NCBI RefSeq assembly: GCF_001308875.1
Contig: NZ_KQ465138.1
Location: forward strand, 1 to 44,160
Direction: 5' to 3'
From: Lysinibacillus sp. ZYM-1
GTDB lineage: Bacteria > Bacillota > Bacilli > Bacillales_A > Planococcaceae
Length of the DNA: 44,160 nt
The notes under the pieces were generated by a model. It had not been told where the DNA came from. It made no database searches and saw only the letters and a list, made by a program, of their open reading frames with translations. The position numbers and the translations under genes were made by a program. Below, piece by piece: positions 7,798 to 16,148 of the stretch (positions are counted from its first letter, which is position 1; each line of letters starts with the position of its first letter).

Positions 7798-8628
7798 ATG
7801 ACTCTAAAAAAAACCTTAACAATTGCAGGTTCAGATACATCAGGCGGGGCAGGTATGCAAGCGGATCTTAAAACATTCCAAGAGCATGGTACCTACGGTA
7901 TGGTAGCTTTAACAGTTGTCGTAACAATGGACCCTAATGGTTGGACACATAACGTCACACCATTACCAACTGAACTTCTACAAAAACAAATTGACACAGC
8001 CCTTTCAACAGGTATTGATGCTATCAAAACAGGCATGCTATCTACTGAAGAAATCATTCGTATGGCTGGAGATGCTATTGCAAAATCAGGTACTACAAAT
8101 GTTGTTATTGATCCTGTTATGGTATGTAAAGGTGATGACGAAGTACTCAACCCAGGTAATACAGATGCCATGGTGCAACACCTTTTACCATTGGCAGCAG
8201 TCACAACTCCTAATCTTTTTGAAGCTGGACAATTGGCTGGCACAGGTACTCCAAAAACAATTGATGACATGAAAACAGCAGCACGAAAAATCCATGAACT
8301 AGGAGCTAAAGCTGTAGTCATTAAAGGTGGTAAGGCATTAGCCACTGAAAAAGCAACAGATTTATTCTTCGATGGCGAAGTATTCTACTTATTAGAATCT
8401 GAAAAAGTTGCTTCCACAAATAACCACGGTGCGGGCTGTACATTTGCCGCTTCTGTAACAGCAAATCTTGCAAATGGTCTTTCTGTTAAGGATTCTGTCA
8501 TTGAGGCTAAAGAGTTCGTATCCGCAGCCATCGCACATGGTTGGGCTCTTAATGACTATGTTGGTCCTGTCATGCATGGCGCGAAATCTCGCTTTGGTGC
8601 TCCACAAGTAACAATAATTGAAATTTAA
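7798..8628 (+). CDS. pdxK: Pyridoxal/pyridoxine and hydroxymethylpyrimidine kinase PdxK
   Basis: A ribokinase-fold vitamin kinase of 276 residues. It resembles B. subtilis PdxK (YwdB) and S. aureus PLK, which phosphorylate B6 vitamers and can act on hydroxymethylpyrimidine. Motifs: N-terminal LTIAGSDTSGGAGMQADL, DPVMVCKG with the lid cysteine at position 110, and HGAGCTFAASVTANLA with Cys214 in place of the usual catalytic Asp. These two cysteines correspond to the Cys-based mechanism described for S. aureus PLK. The ATG at 7798 has AAAGGAG at good spacing. There is no thi gene cluster around it, and the ywd-like neighbourhood (ung) favours PdxK over ThiD. Confidence 0.88.
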   Translation: MTLKKTLTIAGSDTSGGAGMQADLKTFQEHGTYGMVALTVVVTMDPNGWTHNVTPLPTELLQKQIDTALSTGIDAIKTGMLSTEEIIRMAGDAIAKSGTTNVVIDPVMVCKGDDEVLNPGNTDAMVQHLLPLAAVTTPNLFEAGQLAGTGTPKTIDDMKTAARKIHELGAKAVVIKGGKALATEKATDLFFDGEVFYLLESEKVASTNNHGAGCTFAASVTANLANGLSVKDSVIEAKEFVSAAIAHGWALNDYVGPVMHGAKSRFGAPQVTIIEI

Positions 8629-8636
8629 TGATGAAA

Positions 8637-8672
8637 GGGATGTCTCAAAGGTCATTTGAGACATCCCTCTTT
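8637..8672. terminator. Bidirectional terminator between pdxK and the thioesterase
   Basis: A 13-bp perfect stem (8637-8649 with 8655-8667, GGGATGTCTCAAA and its complement) has a five-base loop and a T-run on the plus side. It lies between two convergent genes. Confidence 0.85.
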
Positions 8673-9220
8673 TACATATAGTTCTCCATCATTTCTAGCC
8701 GATAATCCCACGGATCATTCATTGAAATAAATTGTGCTAAAGCCTTACTTTCCTTTTTACGTTCTGCACGAGCCTTTGCTCGTTCAGAGGCTGTTTCATG
8801 TAGTTTTGTTTCCTCCACCGTTTCAGGAATCACGCGTGGAACCAGTGCAGGTTTATTATTTTCATCCAATGCTACAAAAGTTAATAATGCAGTTGCCGCA
8901 ACTTTTCTTTCCCCTGTTTTCAAGTTTTCAGAGATAACTTTGACAAAGACTTCCATAGAAGATCTTCCTGTCCATGTAACATAGGATTCGAAATAAACGG
9001 AATCTGTCGGACGAATGGGATGTAAAAAATCTACGGAATCAGTTGAAGCTGTTACACAATCTTTACGGCTATGCTTTGCCGCAGAGATGGATGCAACTTG
9101 GTCAATATCACTCATTAGGCGCCCCCCGAACAATGTATTATGGTTGTTCACATCATTTGGAAAGACACGACTTGTACGCATAACCCTTGATTCCTTGCAA
9201 TACTTAAAGTCCTTGTTCAC
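8672..9220 (-). CDS. Hotdog-fold acyl-CoA thioesterase (YkhA/BFIT-like)
   Basis: A 182-residue thioesterase of the acyl-CoA hydrolase family that includes B. subtilis YkhA; it hydrolyses fatty acyl-CoA to acid and CoA in the cytosol. Typical motifs: RVFPNDVNNHNTLFGGRLM, with the Asn/His and Gly-rich start of the hotdog helix, DSVDFLHPIRPTD, and ALLTFVALDENNKP. The C-terminal 40 residues are a charged helix (ASERAKARAERKKESK). The start is a GTG at 9220, supported by GAGGAGG with seven bases of spacing. No ATG in this frame fits better. It is single, sharing a terminator with pdxK. Acyl chain preference is unknown. Confidence 0.87.
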   Translation of the reverse strand: MNKDFKYCKESRVMRTSRVFPNDVNNHNTLFGGRLMSDIDQVASISAAKHSRKDCVTASTDSVDFLHPIRPTDSVYFESYVTWTGRSSMEVFVKVISENLKTGERKVAATALLTFVALDENNKPALVPRVIPETVEETKLHETASERAKARAERKKESKALAQFISMNDPWDYRLEMMENYM

Positions 9221-9412
9221 ATCAATTCCTCCTCTAAAGTTATCCCTACCATAATGTTACATTTTCAAGCAAAAATCAATCGAATCACCAGAAAATTACA
9301 AACACAAAACAATGTGTTAATTTAAGCACTCTGTTGGATACAGATAAAAAAAGGGACAAGATACGTTAGGACTTCATCACCCATATATTAGCTTTAGATG
9401 GGAGGGGAAAAG

Positions 9413-9694
9413 ATGAAAAAAAACAAGGCAGAGGACTTAACTGAGGAATCAGGTTTATTAGCTGGGGAAATAACCTCTTCAAAAGTAGAAGTAATAGCTT
9501 CCATTATTTTAACTCTCGGCTATTCATTGTCCACCCTCGCCACAATATTGGCACTGCAGGAGGAAGAAGAATTGGCAAAAGAAAAAAAGACAGAAAATCA
9601 AGATCAAAATCTTTATATGAAACAAATGTTTAAACAATTGCAAAGTGTCAATAATCGTTTAGAAACAATCGAAAGAAAGCTTAATCGATACTAA
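9413..9694 (+). CDS. Small membrane-anchored coiled-coil protein, hypothetical
   Basis: A 93-residue protein of unknown function. An acidic N terminus (residues 1-25) is followed by one membrane helix (about residues 27-49, VIASIILTLGYSLSTLATIL), then a highly charged segment (EEEELAKEKKTENQDQ) and a coiled coil (QMFKQLQSVNNRLETIERK). The ATG at 9413 has GGGAGGGG five bases upstream. An ATG at 9398 overlaps that ribosome binding site and is unlikely. I do not recognise a family. Isolated, with its own terminator at 9724-9766. Confidence 0.6.
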   Translation: MKKNKAEDLTEESGLLAGEITSSKVEVIASIILTLGYSLSTLATILALQEEEELAKEKKTENQDQNLYMKQMFKQLQSVNNRLETIERKLNRY

Positions 9695-9723
9695 CAAATA
9701 CATAGCCTATCCATAATCTCAAT

Positions 9724-9766
9724 AAAAAACCGCGCTTCTCCGTCATAAAGAGAAACGCGGTTTTTT
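9724..9766. terminator. Terminator after the small coiled-coil gene
   Basis: Outer arms AAAAAACCGCG and CGCGGTTTTTT with an inner TTCTC/GAGAA pairing form a strong stem flanked by A and T runs. It could act in both directions. Confidence 0.85.
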
Positions 9767-10320
9767 ATTATACTATGATAATGAGCTTCATTCTTCTCCC
9801 TTTAATACAGCACGATGTATGATGCTGGAGGAACGTCATCTATTGTACCAAGATAGAATTCGTTTTCACCTAGTTTTACCATCCTTCAGCATTTGGTGCT
9901 GTCTACACACGATTTAGGAAGAAGCTATGGTTGCAATATCTTTTCAGATGTGAAACCGTATACAAAACGACACATTTTGTACATATATTTTCACACCCCT
10001 TATATTGATACATTACAATAATTTTTTCAAGAATATTGCTCGGAAAGTCGTCATATATTAATAGTTAATGATTCATCCTGCCCTAATTTAGTAGAAGATT
10101 TCATAATCTAGAAGGTTGAGGATAAATCTAGATAAGCCTCTTTCGGAAGACGCAGATTTTGAACAGTTATTTTTTGATTTAGTGCTGAAAAATCTGCGCG
10201 GCATTATGTGGAGGTGTATGGTATACAAATTATTAATTTGTACGTATGAAGCAATCAATTTCCCTTTGCTAATTTTTTTTACTATACTTAAAAGGAGAAA
10301 TGATCGAGAGGAGTGTTAAG
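9767..10320. other. Intergenic stretch without a convincing gene
   Basis: About 550 bases. The only clear structure is a 10-bp perfect inverted repeat, CGCAGATTTT at 10151-10160 and AAAATCTGCG at 10189-10198, extended by CAG/CTG, with no T-run on either side. A 67-codon frame at 10116-10319 overlaps it, starts with TTG without a ribosome binding site and resembles nothing I know. The last 30 bases carry two Shine-Dalgarno-like motifs leading to yojF. I see no RNA gene. Confidence 0.5.
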
Positions 10321-10671
10321 ATGCAAGAAGTACAAGTAGAGACGTTGCAAGAATTACTAAATTCTTTCGCCAACAAAGACGTTTATATTCATCTTGAGAC
10401 GACAAACGGATCTTATGCAGCACACTATGATGAAAAGTTCTTTAATGCAGGTGCCTTTATACGCAACGCAAAAATTAATTATGAACTTGCTAAAGTTGTA
10501 GACAAGACACCCCATCGTGTTGGGTTAAAATTACCTCATGGATGGGTTTATGCACAAGGCATTACTCATTATGAATTAGATGATTTAGGCCGTTTATTAA
10601 TGGCTGGATTAGATTACTCTGGAAAATTGGCGATCGCACTTGAAATTAGTGAAACGCCATTTACTTACTAA
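10321..10671 (+). CDS. yojF: YojF (DUF1806), partner of BshB2
   Basis: A 116-residue protein of family DUF1806, matching B. subtilis YojF, which is always found just before yojG (bshB2). Its function is not established; co-occurrence suggests a link with bacillithiol. Family segments: LLNSFANKDVYIHLETT, NGSYAAHY, FIRNAKINYELAKV and GLKLPHGWVYAQGITHYE. The ATG at 10321 is chosen because AGAGGAG lies six to seven bases upstream. The ATG at 10300 would add seven residues but has AAGGAG only two bases before it. The next gene starts 13 bases after its stop, so the two are an operon. Confidence 0.88.
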   Translation: MQEVQVETLQELLNSFANKDVYIHLETTNGSYAAHYDEKFFNAGAFIRNAKINYELAKVVDKTPHRVGLKLPHGWVYAQGITHYELDDLGRLLMAGLDYSGKLAIALEISETPFTY

Positions 10672-10684
10672 GGGGGACGACTAT

Positions 10685-11374
10685 TTGAATTTACAACCAC
10701 AACGTCATATTTTAATTGTGTACCCTCACCCAGATGATGAGGCTTTTTCAGTTGCTGGCACGACCGCCTACTATACAAAAAAAATGAATACACCTGTTAC
10801 ATATGCCTGCTTAACATTAGGTGAAATGGGCCGTAATTTAGGTAATCCCCCCTTTGCTACACGCGAATCATTACCAGAAATACGTCGTAAAGAATTAATT
10901 GCAGCCGCAGAAGCAATGGGTATTCAAGATTTACGTATGATGGGTCTTCGTGATAAAACAATCGAATTTGAAGACGATGAGAAGATGGTAAAGCTGGTAG
11001 AAGGTTTAATTGAAGAGCTAATGCCTTCATTAATTATTACTTTCCTACCTGGATTTGCGGTACATCCAGACCATGAAGCAACAGCACGTGCTGTCGTTGA
11101 GGCGGTACGTCGTATGCCTAAGGCTGCTCGTCCGCAAGTATTTGGCTGTGCCTTCGCAAACGATACTATTGAAAAAAATGGCGAACCTCATATTGTCTAT
11201 GATATTCGCGAAATGCGGATGGACAAATTACAAGCATTGCAGGCCCACGCATCACAAACTGGTTGGATGATGCAAGAAACAGAAAAACGTATTGATGACG
11301 GTGAGCCAATGAGCGAAAGCTGGCTGAATGTTGAAAGGTTCTACATTGTTGATCCTGATAAATATGTAAAATAA
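10685..11374 (+). CDS. bshB2: Bacillithiol biosynthesis deacetylase BshB2
   Basis: A 229-residue zinc deacetylase of the LmbE/PIG-L family. BshB2 (YojG) removes the acetyl group from GlcNAc-malate to give GlcN-malate in bacillithiol synthesis, as the second enzyme beside BshB1, and may also act on bacillithiol conjugates. The zinc motif HPDDE is at residues 15-19 (YPHPDDEAF) and the second histidine motif AVHPDHEATARA is at about 126-137. The start is a TTG at 10685 with AAGGGGG eight bases upstream, the motif beginning at the last bases of the yojF stop region. No ATG near the N terminus fits. The yojF-bshB2 pairing identifies BshB2 rather than BshB1, which normally sits with mgsA and bshA. 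Confidence 0.92.
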   Translation: MNLQPQRHILIVYPHPDDEAFSVAGTTAYYTKKMNTPVTYACLTLGEMGRNLGNPPFATRESLPEIRRKELIAAAEAMGIQDLRMMGLRDKTIEFEDDEKMVKLVEGLIEELMPSLIITFLPGFAVHPDHEATARAVVEAVRRMPKAARPQVFGCAFANDTIEKNGEPHIVYDIREMRMDKLQALQAHASQTGWMMQETEKRIDDGEPMSESWLNVERFYIVDPDKYVK

Positions 11375-11379
11375 ATAAA

Positions 11380-11419
11380 AGGTTCTGTCCTCTCTTGATC
11401 GGAGAACAGAACCTCTTTT
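11380..11419. terminator. Terminator between bshB2 and terC
   Basis: Arms AGGTTCTGT and ACAGAACCT with partial inner pairing, followed by CTTTTTG on the plus side. The two flanking genes converge on it. Confidence 0.8.
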
Positions 11420-11421
11420 TG

Positions 11422-12165
11422 TTAGGTAGATTTTACTTTATTCAGTATATGCACGATAAACGTAATCGAAAAAGCAATCAATAAAAACAGGAAGAATAAA
11501 TAATGCGGTATATGAACATTTACAACACTTACCAACATTTTTAACCCTATGACACCAATAATAATAAAAGCAGTCGCTTCTAGTTCAGGAACTTTTTCGA
11601 TGATCATTAAAAATACACCCGCTATCGTCCTCATCATTAAAATCCCTAACATACCCCCAATTAAAAGAACCCATACTTGATCTGAAACAGCAAATGCAGC
11701 AAATATTGAATCAATGGAAAAGGCAATATCCATCAGCTCTACCGAAATAACGGTTGCCCAAAAGGTTCCAAAGAATCGCACCATCAAGCCTGATTTTTTT
11801 ACTTCCTTCATACTATCCTCATTCCCTATTTGAAGGAAATGAGCGATACAGAGCCATCCTAAATACAATGCACCTAACACTTTAATAAACCAAAACTCAA
11901 CAAGATAGACACCTATTCCGATAAATAAAAATCTAAAAAAGTAGGCTCCTAGCATACCATACATTAAAGCTCGTTTTCGTTGCTTATCTGGCAAATGTTT
12001 GACAAGTACTGCTAATACAAGTGCATTATCCGCTGACAACAATCCTTCTATAATAATTAAGGAGGATATTAACCCCCAGGATACAGGATCCATTAACACT
12101 TCCTGCCACATTGCCCAATCGAAAAATTGGCTATATGTAGATAGAATTCCATGAATGATTTCCAC
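11422..12165 (-). CDS. TerC family membrane protein (MeeF/MeeY-type manganese exporter)
   Basis: A 247-residue integral membrane protein of the TerC family. In B. subtilis, MeeF (YceF) and MeeY (YkoY) of this family export Mn2+ and metallate secreted proteins. Key features are the acidic motifs within membrane helices, IIIEGLLSADNALVLAVLVK near the N terminus and VELMDIAFSIDSIFAAFAVS in the second half, typical of the inverted-repeat metal site. About seven helices are predicted. The start is a GTG at 12165 with GGAGGG six bases upstream. I looked for a yybP-ykoY manganese riboswitch in the roughly 360-base upstream region and did not find its conserved core. Which paralogue this is cannot be told. 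Confidence 0.83.
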   Translation of the reverse strand: MEIIHGILSTYSQFFDWAMWQEVLMDPVSWGLISSLIIIEGLLSADNALVLAVLVKHLPDKQRKRALMYGMLGAYFFRFLFIGIGVYLVEFWFIKVLGALYLGWLCIAHFLQIGNEDSMKEVKKSGLMVRFFGTFWATVISVELMDIAFSIDSIFAAFAVSDQVWVLLIGGMLGILMMRTIAGVFLMIIEKVPELEATAFIIIGVIGLKMLVSVVNVHIPHYLFFLFLLIAFSITFIVHILNKVKST

Positions 12166-12486
12166 TACTTACCCTCCCACTTGTCCTAAGCTAATCTAGT
12201 ATATGCTTGACCATTTTTGTTATGAGAGTTGTATTTTTTTGATCAATTGCCTCCGTGTAATTGAGTTCGGATTTTTATGAGACCTATCGAAAAGTTACTC
12301 TTAAAATTCTTTGCCGCTAATGGCTTTATCGTGATTCAACATTCCATAGAGAGGGATTTTACTGTGCCTGACGCTTCACTTTCATCACAAAAAATAAGCT
12401 AAATTAAGATAAAACGCTTACATAATAAAATAGACACGGAAAATTTAGAATTTACTAAAAATTAGGTCCAAAAAGCAAAAAAAGTA

Positions 12487-12495
12487 TGCTATCAT
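12487..12495 (+). promoter_or_regulatory. Candidate extended -10 promoter of ilvA
   Basis: TGCTATCAT is an extended -10 element 38 bases before the ilvA start. No good -35 box lies 17 bases upstream. The preceding 300 bases (12166-12480) are AT-rich and hold no gene, T-box or terminator that I can see. Confidence 0.4.
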
Positions 12496-12532
12496 AGATA
12501 AATGTTTTAACGTAAAACGGAGGATGAATACT

Positions 12533-13795
12533 ATGGAAGTTGCTGATACTAGAACCGTGCAAGTGGAGAATGTCCTCATTGCACATCATTTTTTAAAAGA
12601 TGTAGTTGTGCATACACCTCTACAAAAAAACGACTATTTATCAGAGAAATACGGCGCAAATATTTATTTTAAACGGGAAGATTTACAACATGTACGCTCA
12701 TTCAAGCTTCGTGGCGCCTATTATAAAATTAAGAAAATCGAGGACGAAGCGCGCAAGGTTGGCGTTGTTTGTGCAAGTGCAGGCAACCATGCACAAGGTG
12801 TAGCTTATGCCTGTGCCCAATTAAAAATCCAGGCTAGCATTTTTATGCCTCAAACAACACCAAAGCAAAAAATAGACCAAGTGCGAATGTTTGGGCGCGA
12901 ATTTGTAGAAATTATTTTAGCAGGCGATACGTTCGATGACTCTGCCGAAAGCGCCTTAAGTTATTGCGAAGAACACGATAAAATCTTCATCCACCCATTC
13001 GATGATTTCGATGTCATTGCCGGCCAAGGAACTGTTGCAGTAGAAATTATGAATGATATGGAGGAGCCAATCGACTACGTTTTTGGCAGTATTGGTGGTG
13101 GTGGTTTAATGTCTGGTGTTTCTGCCTACATTAAAAATCTTTCCCCTTCTAGTAAAATTATTGGTGCTGAGCCTGCTGGTGCTGGCAGTATGAAAGCTGC
13201 TTTTGCTGAAGGTGGCGCTGTTGCACTTGAGTGGATTGATAAATTCGTTGACGGAGCTGCGGTAAAATGTGTTGGCCATCACACTTATGATGTTTGTCGC
13301 CGTTATTTAGATGACATTATTCTTGTACCTGAAGGAAAAGTATGTACAACCATTTTAGATCTGTATAATAAACATGCGATTATTGCCGAGCCTGCTGGAG
13401 CATTACCAGTGGCAGCTCTTGATTTTTATAAAGAAGAAATTAAAGGTAAGTCAGTCGTTGTCATCATTAGTGGTGGTAATAATGATATCGGACGTATGCA
13501 GGAGATTAAAGAAAAGTCACTTATTCATGAAGGCTTACTTTACTACTTTATCGTCAGCTTCCCTCAGCGTGCAGGAGCATTACGCCAATTCCTCACTAGT
13601 GTACTAGGACCAAACGATGATATTACTACCTTTGAATACACAAAGAAAAACAATAAAGAAAGTGGTCCTGCCCTCGTTGGTATTGAGCTTGGCGATCAAG
13701 CGGATTATGAAGGACTACTTGCACGAATGGATGAATTCGGCTTCAAATTCAAAGAAGTAAACAACGATATACAATTATTTGGCTTACTAGTTTAA
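12533..13795 (+). CDS. ilvA: Threonine dehydratase (biosynthetic)
   Basis: IlvA converts L-threonine to 2-oxobutyrate and ammonia, the first step towards isoleucine. The 420-residue PLP enzyme has RSFKLRGA with Lys58 as the PLP lysine, SAGNHAQG as the substrate loop, GSIGGGGLMSG as the phosphate-binding glycine loop and ISGGNND. A C-terminal ACT-like regulatory domain (about residues 330-420, LLYYFIVSFPQRAGALRQF) marks the biosynthetic form with one such domain, as in B. subtilis. The ATG at 12533 is chosen: GGAGG lies nine bases before it, whereas the ATG at 12524 directly touches that motif. It is transcribed alone, away from other ilv-leu genes in this window. Confidence 0.92.
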   Translation: MEVADTRTVQVENVLIAHHFLKDVVVHTPLQKNDYLSEKYGANIYFKREDLQHVRSFKLRGAYYKIKKIEDEARKVGVVCASAGNHAQGVAYACAQLKIQASIFMPQTTPKQKIDQVRMFGREFVEIILAGDTFDDSAESALSYCEEHDKIFIHPFDDFDVIAGQGTVAVEIMNDMEEPIDYVFGSIGGGGLMSGVSAYIKNLSPSSKIIGAEPAGAGSMKAAFAEGGAVALEWIDKFVDGAAVKCVGHHTYDVCRRYLDDIILVPEGKVCTTILDLYNKHAIIAEPAGALPVAALDFYKEEIKGKSVVVIISGGNNDIGRMQEIKEKSLIHEGLLYYFIVSFPQRAGALRQFLTSVLGPNDDITTFEYTKKNNKESGPALVGIELGDQADYEGLLARMDEFGFKFKEVNNDIQLFGLLV

Positions 13796-13799
13796 AACG

Positions 13800-13834
13800 A
13801 AAGAGCTTCACTTCTTTGCAAGTGAGGCTTTTTA
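13800..13834 (+). terminator. Terminator of ilvA
   Basis: Arms AAGAGCTTCACTT and AAGTGAGGCTTTTT pair with a G-U wobble and end in a T-run. Confidence 0.7.
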
Positions 13835-13899
13835 TTTGATAAGGTTTATCGATCGTTTTACATGATGTTGAAATAAGATCATGTATCAATAAGAGAAAA

Positions 13900-13975
13900 T
13901 GACCTTTTGGCAAGGTGAAAGGTTGATTTCCGTTCCGCCAGCGTCCTTTCCAATCAACCATTCTGCAAAAGGTCT
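13900..13975. repeat. Palindromic intergenic element with nested inverted repeats
   Basis: Outer arms GACCTTTTGGCA (13901-13912) and TGCAAAAGGTC (13964-13974) enclose inner arms GGTTGATT (13921-13928) and AATCAACC (13952-13959). The whole element of about 75 bases can fold into one hairpin. The centre, with TTTCCGTTCCGCCAGCG, looks like the dispersed intergenic repeats I associate with Bacillus and Lysinibacillus genomes, but I see no second copy in this window. The flanks 13836-13899 and 13976-14215 hold no gene I can support. Confidence 0.5.
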
Positions 13976-14218
13976 TTCATACTAGCAGTAGTGAACAAAA
14001 TAGCCCATTATTTGTAGGATTAGAGAGAGGATAGGCTCTTATTTTCAATGTGAAGAAGTATTAGTCACAACAACCATCAATAATATGAGTAATGAACACC
14101 TTCATTTTATTTGTACAACCTTTGTTAAAACGACAACACTTTTGTGGATTGGGGTGGAAGGCCTTTTCACCTTTCACAATAATCCGATTGATTGTTTTGT
14201 TTTTTTCAACACATTGAA

Positions 14219-14246
14219 AAACGCCCATACTAGTGTATGAGCGTTT
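14219..14246 (-). terminator. Terminator of the TrpXYZ-like ABC operon
   Basis: Arms AAACGCCCATAC (14219-14230) and GTATGAGCGTTT (14235-14246) have a four-base loop. On the minus strand it is followed by TTTTTC. Confidence 0.8.
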
Positions 14247-14251
14247 CACCT

Positions 14252-15046
14252 TTATCCTAATAAAGCACGATCCGAATTCATTTTTTCCCCACGAATGCGT
14301 TCAAACTCAGCCATTAAATCCGGGATCGTCAATTCATGCTTACGGTCTTCACCAACCTCTAAAATGATTTGGCCTTTATCCATCATAATAAGACGATTCC
14401 CTAAATCCAAAGCTTGTTGCATATTGTGCGTTACCATTAATGTCGTTAACTGATCTTTTTCCACTAAATACTTTGTAATACGGGTAATTAACTCTGCACG
14501 AGAAGGGTCAAGTGCAGCTGTGTGCTCATCCAGCAATAAAATGGAGGGCTTCGTAAATGTAGCCATTAACAGTGACAACGCTTGCCGTTCCCCACCTGAA
14601 AGTAAGCCTACTTTTGCAGAAAGACGATCTTCTAGATTTAAACCAAGCATTTCTAATGATTCTTTGAACAATGCACGGCGCTTTTTGTCCACACCGATGT
14701 GCAGTCCTCTACCCTTATTTCGTGAATAGGCTAGTGCTAAGTTTTCTTCAATTGTCATCGTAGGCGCTGTTCCCGCCATTGGATCTTGGAACACACGACC
14801 TATATATTGAGAGCGCTTATATTCAGGCAAATGAGTAACATTGTTTCCATCAATCGAAACCGTGCCGAAATCTGGTGTTAATGCGCCGGAAATCATATTC
14901 ATCATCGTTGATTTTCCTGCCCCATTACTACCAATGATGGTAACAAAATCCCCTGGCTTTAAGTGTAAGTTAATCTCTGCAAGGGCAATCTTTTCATCCG
15001 GTGTTCCTTCATTAAATACCTTATTTATACCGTGTAATTTAAGCAA
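14252..15046 (-). CDS. ABC transporter ATPase, TrpY/DUF534-system type
   Basis: A 264-residue ATPase that powers the importer encoded by the two upstream genes. It has Walker A GSNGAGKST, the signature LLSGGERQALSL, Walker B ILLLDEHTAALDPSR and the switch MVTHNMQQAL. The best relatives I know are ATPases of BMP/branched-chain-like exporter-fold systems paired with DUF534 binding proteins, such as streptococcal TrpXYZ. The start is a TTG at 15046 with AGGGGG eight bases upstream. It overlaps the permease gene by eight bases, indicating tight coupling. It is the last gene of the operon, with a terminator directly behind. Function is certain at the ATPase level; substrate is inferred from the operon. 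Confidence 0.85.
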   Translation of the reverse strand: MLKLHGINKVFNEGTPDEKIALAEINLHLKPGDFVTIIGSNGAGKSTMMNMISGALTPDFGTVSIDGNNVTHLPEYKRSQYIGRVFQDPMAGTAPTMTIEENLALAYSRNKGRGLHIGVDKKRRALFKESLEMLGLNLEDRLSAKVGLLSGGERQALSLLMATFTKPSILLLDEHTAALDPSRAELITRITKYLVEKDQLTTLMVTHNMQQALDLGNRLIMMDKGQIILEVGEDRKHELTIPDLMAEFERIRGEKMNSDRALLG

Positions 15047-16067
15047 GACCTTTTCCCCCTTGCTCTACTGTTTTTACTTGTGTAAGGTCGGCTGCCCGTT
15101 TAGCCTTACGTTTACGTTCCTTACGCTTGTTAACAAATTGAGGTAAAATCAAAGCTAAAATGACGATGATAGCCGTAATTAATTTCATATCACCCGAATC
15201 AAGGAAGTCTACACGTAATGCTAAGGCTAAAATAATACGATAAATAATAGCACCAGCAATGACTGCAAAAGTTGTACGGATAATTGTCTTTGTACCAAAA
15301 ATAGCTTCCCCGATAATAACGGATGCAAGACCGATCACAATCATACCAATTCCCATACTAACATCGGCGAACTTTGAATATTGTGCGATTAAAGCTCCAG
15401 AAAATGCGACAAGTGCATTGGAAAGCCCTAGCCCTAAAATAATAAGTGTATCTGTATTGGCTGAGAAGCTGCGAATCATTCGTTTATTATCACCAGTAGC
15501 CCGAATTGCCAGCCCAACCTCTGTTTTTAAGAACCAGTCTGCCACTAACTTAATTAAAATCGTGATAATTACTATGACAATCAGCACACTCCAAGTAGCT
15601 GGTACTTGTTGAATGCCCATACTTTGTAATAGGTTGTTGAGGGCATCATCAATCCCTAAATTACTCCAAAACGCTTTAAACTTTGAAAATATCGTTTCAG
15701 AGTTTAGTAATGGAATATTGGGGCGACCTATCGTATTTTCTGCAGTTAACCCCATAATCCTTAGGTTAATGGAATATAATGCGATCATCATTAAAATTCC
15801 TGATAATAATGGGTTAATCTTCCCTTTCGTGTGAAGGATTCCTGTCATACATCCAGCAATAAATCCAGCAACAATTGCCACTAAAGTCGCTAAGATTGGG
15901 TGGTAGCCAAGCAAAACCATTGTTGCTGCTGTTGCCGCCCCTGTTACAAAGCTTCCATCAACCGTTAAATCCGGAAAATCTAACACCCGAAATGTTAAAT
16001 ATACACCAAGTGCCATAATTGCATAGATGATTCCTTGCTCCACTGCGCCAAATAATGCTAAAAACAT
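15039..16067 (-). CDS. ABC transporter permease, TrpZ/LivH-like
   Basis: A 342-residue membrane permease of the branched-chain amino acid/ribose (BPD_transp_2) family, with about nine to ten helices. Recognisable segments are the N-terminal VEQGIIYAIMALGVYLTFRVLDFPDLTV (split here as VEQGIIYAIMALGVYLTF then RVLDFPDLTV), the central LSGILMMIALYSINLRIMG, and ATGDNKRMIRSFSANTD before the last helices. A basic tail follows (NKRKERKRKAKRAADL). A single permease gene implies a homodimer. The ATG at 16067 has GGAGATG upstream. It follows the binding-protein gene after 81 bases that contain a GC-rich hairpin, a common way to give more binding protein than permease. Substrate: see the binding protein. 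Confidence 0.83.
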   Translation of the reverse strand: MFLALFGAVEQGIIYAIMALGVYLTFRVLDFPDLTVDGSFVTGAATAATMVLLGYHPILATLVAIVAGFIAGCMTGILHTKGKINPLLSGILMMIALYSINLRIMGLTAENTIGRPNIPLLNSETIFSKFKAFWSNLGIDDALNNLLQSMGIQQVPATWSVLIVIVIITILIKLVADWFLKTEVGLAIRATGDNKRMIRSFSANTDTLIILGLGLSNALVAFSGALIAQYSKFADVSMGIGMIVIGLASVIIGEAIFGTKTIIRTTFAVIAGAIIYRIILALALRVDFLDSGDMKLITAIIVILALILPQFVNKRKERKRKAKRAADLTQVKTVEQGGKGLA

Positions 16068-16121
16068 CGTTGAATCATCTCCTAAATCTCTTTATTATTC
16101 TACTGCTTGTAAATGAAGAGA

Positions 16122-16144
16122 AAGCGGGGATGGTTCCCCCGCTT
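16122..16144 (-). terminator. Intercistronic hairpin between binding protein and permease genes
   Basis: Arms AAGCGGGG (16122-16129) and CCCCGCTT (16137-16144) form a GC-rich stem with a weak T-rich tail on the minus strand. Probably a partial terminator or mRNA stabiliser behind the binding-protein gene. Confidence 0.6.
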
Positions 16145-16148
16145 CGAT

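Noticed and set aside
9805..9885. A short minus-strand frame reading GENEFYLGTIDDVPPASY, like the start of a GNAT acetyltransferase
   Set aside because: Only 26 codons, no downstream continuation in any frame and no ribosome binding site. It may be a gene relic but the likeness is too short to claim.
10116..10319. A 67-codon plus-strand frame upstream of yojF
   Set aside because: TTG start without a ribosome binding site, overlaps an inverted repeat, and has no recognisable pattern.
12166..12486. Possible yybP-ykoY manganese riboswitch or T-box in the terC/ilvA gap
   Set aside because: Neither the manganese riboswitch core nor a T-box sequence with terminator could be found on either strand.
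13749..13961. 70-codon minus-strand frame between ilvA and the ABC operon
   Set aside because: It overlaps the ilvA 3' end, its terminator and the palindromic repeat; no ribosome binding site or family resemblance.
14061..14249. A 62-codon minus-strand frame with several cysteines (NPQKCCRFNKGC) just behind the ABC ATPase gene
   Set aside because: It runs through the operon terminator, has only a weak AGGAT-type ribosome binding site at a GTG overlapping the upstream stop, and resembles no family I know. It could be a real small peptide but is not supported enough to list.
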